This document shows, one piece after another, positions 39,868 to 50,226 of a stretch of DNA of 64,000 nucleotides. Under the pieces are notes generated by a model. The model saw only the letters and a list, made by a program, of their open reading frames with translations. It had not been told where the DNA came from and made no database searches. Both the position numbers and the translations under genes were made by a program. Position 1 is the stretch's first letter; each line of letters begins with the position of its first letter. The stretch comes from Daphnia pulex (taxonomy: Eukaryota > Arthropoda > Branchiopoda > Diplostraca > Daphniidae): positions 9,114,001-9,178,000 of the forward strand of contig NC_060023.1 of NCBI RefSeq assembly GCF_021134715.1. The letters are read 5' to 3'.

Positions 39868-40369
39868 AATGGTAAATATTTTGTTGTATTACATAGAGTA
39901 TAGTATCTATTTCTATTTTTTTTTTTCGGTTTGATAATATGTAAGTTATTATTTAATATCAATATTTAAATGTATTTACTGTCTAGTTAACTATGGCGTC
40001 GTGCTTCTATTGGGTGTTGTATCCTTGACGGCTGGGTCAACAGCTGCTGTACCGATGTTACATCTTATGATGCCCGGGATAGTTCACCAAAGCCCTGAAG
40101 TATAACTCTGCCCTGAGTTACATCACAAAAGAGCCTGCGGCAATAGACTGAGGCTCCCACACCACTAAGTCACCGGGGTACTACATGACTACGTATGCTG
40201 CCCTTGCATACTTCACCGAGGCTCCCAAAAACTACTCCGCCTCTTAGCTACTATAGTACTACACTGAGGCACCAACTTATTACAACACCGAAGCGCCCAA
40301 TTACTACAACCTAAGCTGTCCAGAGCTACTACACCGACGCCCCGAAGTATTACTCTGCGTAAAAGATGT
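39868..40369 (+). pseudogene. Tyrosine-rich YYT repeat gene, broken copy 1
   Basis: It has core promoter copy 1 and a first exon that ends at the start codon. A G present in the intact copy is missing (ATG|GTAAAT instead of ATGG|GTAAAT). Exon 2 begins after an AG at about 39986 and, read in the ancestral frame, gives VNYGVVLLLGVVSL, the signal peptide. The frame then hits TAA and later TAG codons, while out-of-frame remnants of YYTEAP repeats continue to about 40360. A processed protein is unlikely. Confidence 0.75.
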
Positions 40370-40370
40370 C

Positions 40371-40404
40371 TATAAAAGGAGAGGAAAGGTGGTAGAAATC
40401 AGTC
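40371..40404 (+). promoter_or_regulatory. Core promoter copy 2 (TATA + initiator)
   Basis: TATAAAAGG at 40371 and TCAGTC at 40399, 28 bp apart. It lies 84 bp upstream of the start codon of the only open copy. Confidence 0.8.
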
Positions 40405-40487
40405 GAGTGAGGATCTCCGTCACGACAGCAACTGCAGTGCACATCTGTCACCAACTGCATTCCTCATCGTATAACCAGTTCGCAATC

Positions 40488-40921
40488 ATGGGTAAATATT
40501 CTGTTTTATGTCACTTTTTACTAAATTTTAATATGCCAGTTGTTATTGAATGTTAACGTTTAAATTTTTTTATTGTCTAGTTATTTATGGCGTTGTACTG
40601 CTGTTGGGTGTCGTATCGTTGGTGGCCACTGGTGTGGCGATGTCTCCTGGTTATGGCAGATGTCAAACCACAACGCCACCGCCTTACTACACAACAACAA
40701 CTTACGCAACGACCAGTTACTACACAGAGGCCCCTCAATACTACACTAACAAAGCCCAGGAGTATTACACCACAACGTACGCTGCCCCTAGCTACTACAC
40801 CGAAGTCCAAAAACATTATTCTTCCCCGAGCTTCAACACCAAAGAGCTTGAATACTACACCGTGATCCCAAGTACTACACCACCAAGGCATCGGAGTACT
40901 GTTAACTACATATCATGGTAA
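40488..40921 (+). CDS. Secreted tyrosine-rich YYTEAP-repeat protein (only open copy)
   Basis: Two exons, 40488-40491 (ATGG) and 40581-40921, give 114 aa. A signal peptide (VIYGVVLLLGVVSLVATGVA) is followed by MSPGYGRCQTTTPPP and repeats of the type YYTEAPQYYT, YYTTTYAAPS and YYTEVQKHYSS. Such Tyr/Thr/Pro-rich secreted repeats suggest a structural extracellular protein, for example cuticular or adhesive with tyrosine cross-linking; that role is inference. The last 20 or so residues (VIPSTTPPRHRST...) are in a shifted frame relative to the ancestral KYYTTKASEYY text, so even this copy has a decayed tail. Its stop codon lies within a copy of the exon1/intron1 junction (CATGGTAAATATTCTG). Confidence 0.6.
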
Positions 40922-41242
40922 ATATTCTGTTACATGGAGTTTTAAATATGCCATCTATTGATTATCAAATTTTTTATTGTCTAGACCATACGTATAAAAG
41001 GAGAGAAAGGCGAAAGAAATAATCAGTCGAGTGATCATTGAGTGGCCTCCAAATACTGCATCACCAAGGCACCGGAGTACTACACTACTAAGTACGTTGC
41101 TCTAGCTTATTACACCGAGGCTCCCAAGTATTACTCAGCTCCCAGCTACTACACTGAGGCTCCAACTTACTACACCACCAGAGCGCCTGAGTTGTACACC
41201 ACCAAGGCACCGCAGTACTACACCGCTACATATCTTGGGTAA
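40908..41242 (+). pseudogene. Tyrosine-rich repeat fragment without signal exon
   Basis: An intron-1-like sequence (GTAAATATTCTG ... TTGTCTAG, to about 40984) runs straight into core promoter copy 3 (40993/41023). An open frame at 41042-41242 follows with KAPEYYTTKYVALAYYTEAP and KYYSAPSYYTEAPTYYTT but without ATG exon or signal peptide. It ends at another GTAAATATTCTG junction. Confidence 0.65.
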
Positions 41243-41303
41243 ATATTCTGTTACATGGAATTTTAATATGCCAACTATTGAATATCTAAATTAATTGTGT
41301 AGT

Positions 41304-41520
41304 CATAAAAGGAGAGAAAAGCCGGTTGAAATCAGTATATTGAATATGAATGTTACAATTTTTTTTTATTTTGAGGTCATCTGCGACATGGCAACAACTG
41401 CGGTGCACTATTCGTTACCAACTGCATTCTTCGTCGTACCACCAGTTTGCCATCATGGGTAAATATTCTGTTTTTTACGTGGAGTTGTGAAATGTGAATC
41501 CTGTTTTTATTTGTTAATTT
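41304..41520 (+). pseudogene. Orphan promoter and first exon of a tyrosine-rich gene
   Basis: A degenerate core promoter (CATAAAAGG, then TCAGTA) is followed by a 5' UTR and an ATGG|GTAAATATTCTG first exon at about 41455-41458. No exon 2 follows; the next recognisable sequence is the third copy of the upstream block and a new promoter. Confidence 0.6.
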
Positions 41521-41692
41521 GTCAGTTACAATCGAAAAAATTTGATGTTCACGCTTGGAGGTCAGAAGAAACATTTCGTAAAACTGGCATGCGGTGGTGT
41601 AGAGGGTAGGTGAGAACCGGACGTTTTGCATCATTATCAAAAGGTACAATAGCCGCAAGGCTTAAGAGGTGGATCAGGGTGAGAAATAGTCG

Positions 41693-42200
41693 TATAAAAG
41701 GAGAGAAAAGGTTATAGAAATCAGTCGAGTGAGTATCTCCGACACGGCAACAGTCACTGAATTGCACAACATGTCAGCAACTGCCTTCGTCGCTTTACTG
41801 ATTCTCAATTATGGCCAAATAATGTTACATGGAGTTGTGTATCATATCTACTTTTTTCTTATGTTTTTTAACATGCCAGTTTTTATTGAATGCAAATGTT
41901 TAAATTGATTAATTGTGTAGTAAACTATGTCGTCGTGCTGATGTTGGGGGATGTATAGTCTCGTCCAACTACTGGTGTACTGATGTCTTCTGGGTATGGT
42001 GGGTATGAAACCGCAACGCCGCATGTTACTACACCGAGGCCCCCAAGTACTACACCACCAAGTCTCCAGATTATTACACCACAACTTCGCTGCTCCGGGC
42101 TACTACACCGATTACCCGAAATTTCTTCTTCCCCGAGCTACGCCATTTAAGGGCCGAGTACTACAACGAGTCCCATAATGACAACACCACTACATATCAT
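41693..42200 (+). pseudogene. Tyrosine-rich repeat gene, broken copy
   Basis: It has an intact core promoter (TATAAAAGG 41693, TCAGTC 41721). The first-exon junction is mutated (TTATGGCCAAATA) and the signal exon is frameshifted (AACTATGTCGTCGTGCTGAT, then TAG). Remnants of CYYTEAPKYYTTKSPDYYTT and a final GTAAATATTCTG junction remain. Confidence 0.65.
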
Positions 42201-42280
42201 GGTAAATATTCTGTTACATAGAATTTTAATATGTCATTTATTGAATATCCAATTATACAATATTATTTATTGTCTAGTCG

Positions 42281-42892
42281 TATAACAGGGGAGAAGGCGA
42301 TAGGTATCAGTCGAATGTTTATCACCGACATGGCAACAACTGTAGTGCAGTAGTCGTCACTAACAGCGTTCTCCGTCGTACCACCAGTTTTGAAATCATG
42401 GGTAAATATTTTTTTTTGAGATGTGAATTAGCTCTACATTTATTCTATATTTTTAAATGCCAGTTATTATTGCATATTAATGTTTCAATTGAATTATTGT
42501 TTAGTAAACTATTTTGTCGTGCTGCTGTTGGGTGTCGTTTCGTTGATGGCTGAGTCGACCACTGGTGTACTGATGTCTCCTGGGTATGGCGGACATCAAA
42601 GCACGACGCCGCACTTACTATGGAACATCAACATACGACACGACCAGTTATTACACCGAGACCCCTAAGTACTACACCACCAAGGAACCATAGTGTTACA
42701 CAACTACAAATGCTGCGCCAGCTTATTACACCGAGGTCCCAAGTACTACTCTGCTCCCAGCTACTACACCGAGGCTCCCAAGTACTACTCTGCTACCAGC
42801 TACTACACCGAGGTTCTAGCTTATTACACCACTAAAACAATCGAATACTACACAGAAGTTAACATTGGTAAATATTATGATTTTTTTCATTG
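42281..42892 (+). pseudogene. Tyrosine-rich repeat gene, frameshifted copy
   Basis: A degenerate promoter (TATAACAGG) and TCAGTC at 42307 precede ATGG at 42398-42401 and a good signal exon from about 42505 (VNYFVVLLLGVVSLMAES, then MSPGYGGHQSTTP). A frame slip near 42615 leads to a stop at 42668. Repeats continue in another frame, with YYSAPSYYTEAPKYYSATSY readable at about 42745-42810. Confidence 0.7.
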
Positions 42893-42972
42893 AGATGTGA
42901 AATAACTGTACATAATTTTTTAATATGCTAGTTATTATTGCATATAAATGTTCAAATTATTTTTGTTATCTA

Positions 42973-43741
42973 GTGATCTATGGCGTGCTGCTGTTGGGTG
43001 TTGAATCGTTGATGGCTGTATTGATCACTGGTGTGTTGATGTCTCCTGGGTATGGCGGGTATCAAACCACAACGCCGGCGTCTGACTGCACGACAACAAC
43101 AACATACGCAACGACCAGTTACTACACTGAGGCCTCCAAGTACTACACCACCAATGTTCCAGATTGTTATTCAAAAACATAAGCTGTCCCGAGTTACTAC
43201 ACAGCAGCCCCGAAGTATTATTCTTCCCCGAGTTCCACCACCAAGTCATCGGAGTATTACACAACTACGTATGCAGCGCCAGCTTACTACACCGAGGCTC
43301 CAAAGTACTACTATGCTCTCAGCTACTGCACTGAGGCTCCAGCTTATCACACCACCAACGGTCGAAAACTACACAAAAGTGACAAAGAACTACTCTGCCC
43401 CGAGCTACACAACCCTAACTGAGGCGGCCAAGTATTACGTAGCCTCAACTTTCTACACAACTGCCGCCCCTTCGTAAAATTACGCTGAACCAAAATACTA
43501 CACTGAAGACCCAGTTTGCTACACCACAACCTACGCTACACTCTGCTACTACACCGAAGCTCTGAAGTAGTACACTACGAAGGTACCTGAGTTCTATGCC
43601 ACTACATACGATGCTTCGACCTGCTACACCGAAGCTCTTAAGTATTACTCTGCTCCGAGTTATTACACCACTAAGGGATCTGAATGTTACACCACGACCT
43701 ACGCTTCTCCAGATAACTACAAGGAGGCTTCTAAATACTAG
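42973..43741 (+). pseudogene. Tyrosine-rich repeat gene, longest broken copy
   Basis: The signal exon from 42974 reads VIYGVLLLGVESLMAV, then MSPGYGGYQTTTPAS and a YYTEASKYYTTNV repeat, ending at a TAA at 43182. The first-exon start codon is mutated (ATTGGTAAATATT). Repeat-coding text with several stops continues to a TAG at 43741, and an AATAAA lies at 43800-43805, so this is probably the original 3' end of the array. Confidence 0.7.
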
Positions 43742-44153
43742 ATCTGAAATTGTTTTTCATGTGATTTCACTGAGAATTCTTGTTGAAGTTGTATGAGAAA
43801 ATAAATTTTTATGCGGGTAAACATCTTGTAAAACTTTTCTTAAATCCTTCAAACCTTTTGCCATTGCGAAGTGTTCTCATTGTTTTAGATCTTTCCTAAT
43901 TAACTTATGTCTGACAATTCTACTAAACGACATTCTGAAGCTTGGACGAATTTCATTATCAGATCAAATTACGAGAGAAACGTACTACGTTCTCTAAATT
44001 TTCATAGATGTTAACTGAAAGCATATCTTGAGATAAATAATGTAATATATTACAAGACACAATGAACAAATACTTAAAAAGGAATTGCTGTTTTGTCCCA
44101 CCTCCACCCACAATTCCACCACATTTTACAATCATATACATACATACACTTAA
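43742..44153. other. Intergenic
   Basis: It contains the polyadenylation signal of the array (43800) and otherwise nothing that I recognise. Confidence 0.4.
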
Positions 44154-44154
44154 G

Positions 44155-44437
44155 TTAACCCGTTGGCTGCCACGCCATACAACCCGTAGGTTGCTCTCTA
44201 CTACTCTACGCGTCACGTCTGAAGGATCCATGACCAAGTGGGACTTGCCATTGCTGACAAGTCCGTGCTGACAAGGGAGGGGGGACTGAGGTGCATTGCC
44301 TTATAACAGGCTTGCCTTGCGGCAAATTTTGGGCTTGGCGACTCTCCGACCCCGCGGCTTGTAAGCCACGAGACCGAACAGCGCGGCCCGTGCAGGGGAG
44401 CTAGGGGAGAACAAAGGCGTGGCAGCCGACGGGTTAA
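44155..44437. mobile_element. piggyBac-type MITE with TTAA target duplication
   Basis: TTAA at 44155 is followed by CCCGTTGGCTGCCACGCC; at the other end GGCGTGGCAGCCGACGGG is followed by TTAA at 44434. The inverted ends match in 17 of 18 positions. TTAA duplications with CCC...GGG ends are the mark of piggyBac-family elements. The GC-rich interior of about 240 bp has no transposase, so it is non-autonomous. Confidence 0.85.
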
Positions 44438-44511
44438 CTAACACTAACACAAATATATTACCAACAACAAATGATGATCCGCGCTGACATTTTGGAGATA
44501 CCGGCGACGTT

Positions 44512-45775
44512 TTAGTGTCCATCTTCTCGACGTTTCCTCTGCATTACCTGAATAAAGATAAAACAATTCTTATTAGTGACATGCCAATAAAAGTTACATA
44601 ATATAGATAGAAACAATAGTCAGGTTTTTAAGCTCAAACATTTAAAGATGCAATTTTTTAACTTAAAATCAAGCTTGCAATATTAAGAACAATACACAGA
44701 ACAAAGCTCACTTGCTAGTCTAAAAAAAAAATATTCCGGAAGTAGACCGGAAGTAACCACAGCGCCTCAACCATTGAGCTGTCGTCAAAATAAACCACAT
44801 ATTCGTGATCTCCATGAAATTTGGGGTCGATTAGATGTGATTTAAACGAAATCCAAAATTTGGCCAAAATCGAGAATTTTCCTGAACTATAGTTCAGGAA
44901 AATTTTCGAAACCGGAAGTACGAATACGTAAAAAAGATAACATGAACTTTACCACAAATTCGACGAGGATCACGAATATGTGGTTCTTTTGCACCTCGAA
45001 TGAATATTTACTGAACTACTGACGGAAATGAGCAAAACCGGAAGTAGAAAAAAAAACAAATATCGAAAATTTAACAAGTGAGCTTTGTTGCAGGAATAGT
45101 TATCGTCAGTTATCACTAAATATTTCAACAAAATAACTGCCAATAAATGTTTAAAGAGATGTTGAAAGTAACTGAAATTGACTGTTTTGACAGCTAAAAA
45201 TTATCAAAAAGCCATCTAGCGCTAGAAAAAAGAAACTTCCAAGTAAAACTTCGTTGGCGCGTAAAATGACCTGATTTTGGAAACTATTACACAGCTAACG
45301 CAACTAGACTATCGATAGATAACCTACGAAAATAAGTCAATTGTTGGGTACCTGGGCATAATCCCGTGGTCTGCAGGTGTGTAACAGCGGACGGAATCGA
45401 TCACTGAAGTGGTCCAGAAACTCGCCAATTCGCCAGTGAAGTACAACAAATTGTGTTTAGAAGCAGTGAAGAGCATGCGTCGCGAAGATAAGGATGTTGG
45501 TGGAAGTCCCTCTTCCGTCATGGACAAAGGTCAGCATTTGCACAAGAATCTTCGTGCCAGGACAGCACGATTCCTAAAGAAGCTGCGTGCTCTGTAAAAA
45601 CAAATGTTTTAAATTAATGTAAATATAACAATGAATAAAGCATATAAATCTTTACCTTTTCTAAGAAATACACTGAAATGTTCATGATAAGAACAGGAAG
45701 AGAGAAGAAACCGTAAAAATGGAATTCACAGCAACCAACAGCATAACTCCACATGATGAGATAAACTTCCTGATG
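44512..45775 (-). CDS. Possible C-terminal exons of an unrecognised membrane protein
   Basis: Two candidate minus-strand exons join in phase. Exon 45775-45656 encodes HQEVYLIMWSYAVGCC, then FHFYGFFSLPVLIMNISVYF and LEK. Exon 44547-44512 encodes VMQRKRREDGH and a stop. Donor and acceptor dinucleotides are good, and the hydrophobic segments followed by a basic tail look like a membrane protein end. I could not find a coherent upstream exon: the candidate near 45835-45900 has stops in the needed frame. It may be partial or a relic. The foldback element and the plus-strand ORF at 45381 lie in the intervening 1.1 kb. Confidence 0.28.
44700..45089. mobile_element. Foldback element built on one long imperfect palindrome
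   Basis: Perfect 15 bp terminal inverted repeats (AACAAAGCTCACTTG at 44700-44714, its complement at 45075-45089). A 16 bp inner inverted pair (CCACATATTCGTGATC at 44795 and its complement at 44968-44983). A perfect 30 bp palindrome lies at 44875-44904 (arm AATTTTCCTGAACTA). All three share nearly the same centre (about 44890). Four CCGGAAGTA motifs are spread through it. No ORF. Confidence 0.75.
45381..45597 (+). CDS. Unidentified terminal exon or processed fragment
   Basis: An open frame of about 72 codons from an AG acceptor (near 45380): RTESITEVVQKLANSPVKYN, then KLCLEAVKSMRREDKD, ending in a basic tail (ARTARFLKKLRAL). A consensus AATAAA at 45634-45639 follows the stop. The composition looks like protein rather than chance, but no upstream exon is found and I do not recognise the family. 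The first Met is at 45409. Confidence 0.35.
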
Positions 45776-48700
45776 CTAAAGAAAGTGTTATGAATTATTG
45801 CAGTAGCGTGGTGATAGTGTGTATTGTTGCTTACCTTTATCATCCAGATGATTGACTTTCATCAAACAGATCTGGTACATACATGGCAGATCACTTCACA
45901 CTCTTCATGTCTCTGAAACTCTAGGTAGCAATGGGACAAGGAAATTCTCTACATTATTTACAAATTTATACGAATTTAGAAATAAAACTCTACCTATCCC
46001 TCAGCTGGGTTGTCTTCTAACCAGAAGTAGAAACAGTCATAATAACAAACATGCTGTAGCAGGGTATGCCACCAAAATTGCGAGATTCAGAAAAGATCCT
46101 ATGGTTTATGAGCAAGAATACCTGTTATATGAAAATCTGAATTTTAATGGTCTCGTAGCAGTAATGGGGAAATACCTTATCTCGGCACATTGGTATTCCA
46201 CTATATGTGTGCTTCAAACATGAGTTTTAGGCTTTAGACAGCATGAGGATCTAATGGATGGAAATTGACTGAGCGATAAGTCAACCTGTTGGAATGACTG
46301 ACAGTATGCATCTAGAATTTGAAGAAATGAGTTAGTACAGTATAAAAATAAGGAAACTAGGTCAAGATAAACCTACATAAGTCACGAAGTTCAATTTGGT
46401 ATGTGAAATCACAGGAATATAAGTATAAATAAGCAACCAGTTGTTTCGCCCATTTTGCCTCTTTTTACGATGTAACGATGTAACAACAACAAGGGCGACA
46501 CTAGCGACATCTAGTAATGAGTTTTGAATCCTAAGTTGGTTACACACAGTCACAGCTCAAATTATTGGAGTTCTATTGTCGGTAGTGGAGTTCTACTGTC
46601 AGATGATAAAAATATTGGGGTTCTATTACGGAGATGATGAGGTAACTGTTATTAAGTAATAGATCACACAATCTTTAGCTAATGATTCTTACTGCGTTCT
46701 TGACTAACTGTTTTCAGATAATTCACCTGAAGTGACTGCCACTCAACACTTTGTAGTGATCACACCATTTAGTTTTAATTTAGGACAATGTAAGATTGAT
46801 ACTTTATGGCTTGAAAATTACATTTAGATGTTGTTATAGTTGCTTGGATATTGAGGAGATTGTTGGAATTGAAGACTATTTAAGTAGAATTAGATAAATT
46901 ACAAGAATATATTTCGGTTCTCTTTTTTCAATGACCCCGGTTCCCTAACTAATCACCAGTAATCAACGCCCGTGGTTTATCATGTTTCCACTGTGATAAT
47001 CAGAGAGGTGCTGGTCGAACGGGGATTTGGAGGTTCTCGTATGTTAAATTTGTCTAAGAAATTTATTATGGATACGTTGAAAATGTTGATTTTTATAAGA
47101 ATTTTAGATATAATTTTCTTCATTTTAATATTTATTTACAGTTAATATTTAAAATATTCAACCTCCATTCTTATTCTTCTCAAAAAAGCAGCAAGTTGTT
47201 TTCATCTCTGGTCACAGAAAATATGGTTAAACATGAAAGAAATTACAGATGAAAAACATTCAGTAGCTTTGTTATCAAGCTCCTAAATCGGGAAACATGC
47301 TAGTAGTTGTATTTGTTACAGTTATTTTCTTTTATTAAATAATAAATAATAATAAAAAAAATAATAACGCCATTTGACACAGGAAACATCGATACGGGGT
47401 AAATATTGACAAAAGGAGTGTGCCATAACAAAAAACACTCCACAGCAGCTTATTGACGTACCATTAAATTAAAAAACCGCAAGTAGGATGGTAGTTAGAA
47501 CTTCACTGCAATACCGTATATGGAACAACCTATGAAACAAAGTGAAATGTAATTCAATAAAAATAGACAAGATTGTATGCATAAATAAGAGGTGCATTTA
47601 ACTTTCACATTAACATTTCCCGAGAATATGATAGCTGCTACCTTCAAGTCTTCAACATTTTATCAGAAATCCCGTGAATAAAATTAAGATCAATCCACAA
47701 TCGTTCAAGGATGGTGGACAAAAAGAAATCTTTGGTCAGGAGAGTCGTCATACTCATTTGTGTTTAAAAATTTCTACCAGCAACTATTCCAGATACAAAA
47801 TCGTGAGTCTCCCCGCAAAATCTTACAATCTCAACCGAGTTACCTTCTATAGGGATTCTTCCTGTAGTAAGTAAAAAAAAAACAACTAACCAGGATGCGA
47901 ACAGCTAGCACATTAGATTGCTCAACCAGATTGCACAAAAACCTACAAGTGAAATATAATTTTTAAAATGTCATTAATTAAAACACTACATTTGAGGGAG
48001 CATCAATTGGCACTGCTGCCTAACAACCGTTAAAGGCTTAAATTTACTAAGAAATTCTTCCAGTAACAAACAGATAAAAAAAATAGAAACTGGTGGACTA
48101 GAGAAAATTTTTAACTTAATATTTTAACCATTCAAAAAATTCACTAGCTACTATCCACCAATATTACATCTTCTAGAAATGACAGACTTTGAAAATAAAA
48201 TTTCAATCAAACAACCTTTCCTATGGAGTCTTCCTGCACAGGTAGTGTAGATTTTAATAACCCCTCACATACTGAGGTACAACTTGAAGAATGGGATGGC
48301 TCTCACTGCAGTTAAGACACAAGGTTTAACTACATATTTCGACCACAATGAACAAATAAAATTCCAGTTACTCATTTTTAATCTACAAAAAGATTTTATG
48401 CGACTTTCCCACATCTGGTAGATTAAGATCAGTCCACAAAAAGAAAAAAATTCATTTCCTGTACATAATAATAAATAATTTAAAGTGATTATTCAAATCA
48501 TATGTTAACAAAAGAAAAATCATTGACTTCAGGATAATCAAAACCTAAAAAAAAAGATTCAGTTGTTTCCTCCAAAAATGAATCAACCAGAAAAAAACAT
48601 GTTACTGATTACTGAATCTCAATTGAGTTACCTTCTTCATGGAGTCGTCCTGCACATGTGGTAAGCGAGGTATATTTCGAGATGAATTTGGTAATCATCG

Positions 48701-50226
48701 ACCAGGAACGACCACGTGCTGGGAATGGCACGTCCTCACTGGAATTCAGCCACAAAGATTCAAATAAACATCTGCATGATACCAATTTAACAAATAAAGT
48801 TCTAGTCACCTTTTTTTCCAGATCCATGTATGAACTCAAGAATTTCAAGAAATTCTTACAAAGTTTGACGTGGTGAATTTTTATTTCCCATTCGACGTCT
48901 AGAATAGTCAATTGACAACTGACAACTGACAAGTGAAACTGGTAAGAAACCAATGTTGCCAATTTACGGATCGCCGCGGACGCTGCCTAATAAATGTTTG
49001 GCAAATATTTTTCCAAAAATGAATAACTGTAATTCCTGAAATTAAACTTTAAAAAAAAAAATCTTGTTGGAATATTTAAAAAAAGTTGAGAGCAAGTTTA
49101 TTTTTGTCATAATTCTTTAGCACTTACAGTGCTGGCATACTGGCAGTAGCCCCCGCCCCCCGTACGATGGACGACGAATCTGATTGGCGGTATTATTGAA
49201 ATATTGTTTAACCATTTCACCCATTTGTAATTCCGTGACTGTAAACAGCTTTTTACAGTAAATGGCAGTCACAAGGCAGGCCTACGCCATCATAAAATTT
49301 TGCGAAGGTCTTCTATGGACTCTCTATTCTTCAACATCAAGGCCTTTCGACCAAGGACTTTCAGTTTTAGAACGAAGTCATTACGCCATATACATAACCT
49401 CTACACTCTCTATTTATCCCATTCCTAACGGATGTTATTTTGAAAGAAAAAAAATACACAAAGACCCTATAAACACGCTAATACAAAGGCCTTGGCTTAC
49501 TTATTGAGGTCAAACCCTACACGTTCAACGATTATGTAGAGAGCGGTTTTACGATATGGGTTTCATCATTCGAAACCTCAAGGACAAGAAATTCACGTCG
49601 TGACTCTCGGTGTCCCGTTGGCGTTCACGCTTCACGTTCAGTGTCACGACGAATATTGTTTTGCTGCACGCTCTGAACACGCTTTCAGATCCTTATTTTT
49701 CGATTAATTTGACTCAACGTGAGCGTGATAAATCCAGCGAGTCACACGGGTGTCATGCGTTAGACTCGTTGCACTCACCAAGTTGCGATAACGACATCAA
49801 CTTCATCGCATACGTATAATATCCATTCAAAGCAAACATGATATTTGGTTTCAGCTGGTTTATCACGTCCAACATTGGCCAACTGATCTGTTGAAACCTG
49901 CTACTGACTGCTGTTATTCATAACAAGTTTGAGAAGCGATGACTGGGCTGAGAACGTTCTTTCACTCAAGAAACGTGATACTATATTTCTAATCATATTG
50001 ATCACTTAGCCTAATTCATTGATGGGGAAACAGAAATATTGATTTGTGATTTAAGACAAAGGCCCTTTGTATTTGTGGCTATACAATTCTACAAAAAAAG
50101 TGAACCGTAGACCAATTATTACAACGAAAACAAACGATTGAACTAATGTATTTTTGCTCGTTCCTATACTGAACCAATATTAAATATAGGCACTGTGCAT
50201 TTAGATTTATGTATGTTATTTGATCT
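45640..50226. other. 4.5 kb with no confident gene
   Basis: Apart from the candidate minus-strand exon at 45656-45775, only short AT-rich ORFs are seen. Diverged repeats of one motif (GAGTTACCTTC...GG.TTCTTCCTG) occur near 47838, 48205 and 48620. The displaced 3' UTR copy lies at 49186-49490. The longest ORF (48609-48962, minus) has no recognisable content. Confidence 0.4.
49186..49490 (+). pseudogene. Displaced copy of the 3' end of the glycosyltransferase-like gene
   Basis: Here GGCGGTATTATTGA and the sequence after it align with GGCGGTATTGTTGA and the 3' UTR at 37782-38095. Matching landmarks run in the same order: GCCATCATAAAATTT, TTCTATGGACT, CATCAAGG, CGCCATAT, GATGTT and AAAGACCCTA. 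Indels are not multiples of three, so the shared part is not coding apart from the last codons (WRYY stop here, WRYC stop there). Confidence 0.75.

Noticed and set aside
44301-44522. A minus-strand frame of 73 codons
   Set aside because: It overlaps the piggyBac-type MITE and the tiny candidate exon in another frame; no protein-like features.
45852-46223. 123-codon plus-strand frame
   Set aside because: No domain, no signal or membrane segment, and no flanking gene structure; typical of AT-rich chance frames.
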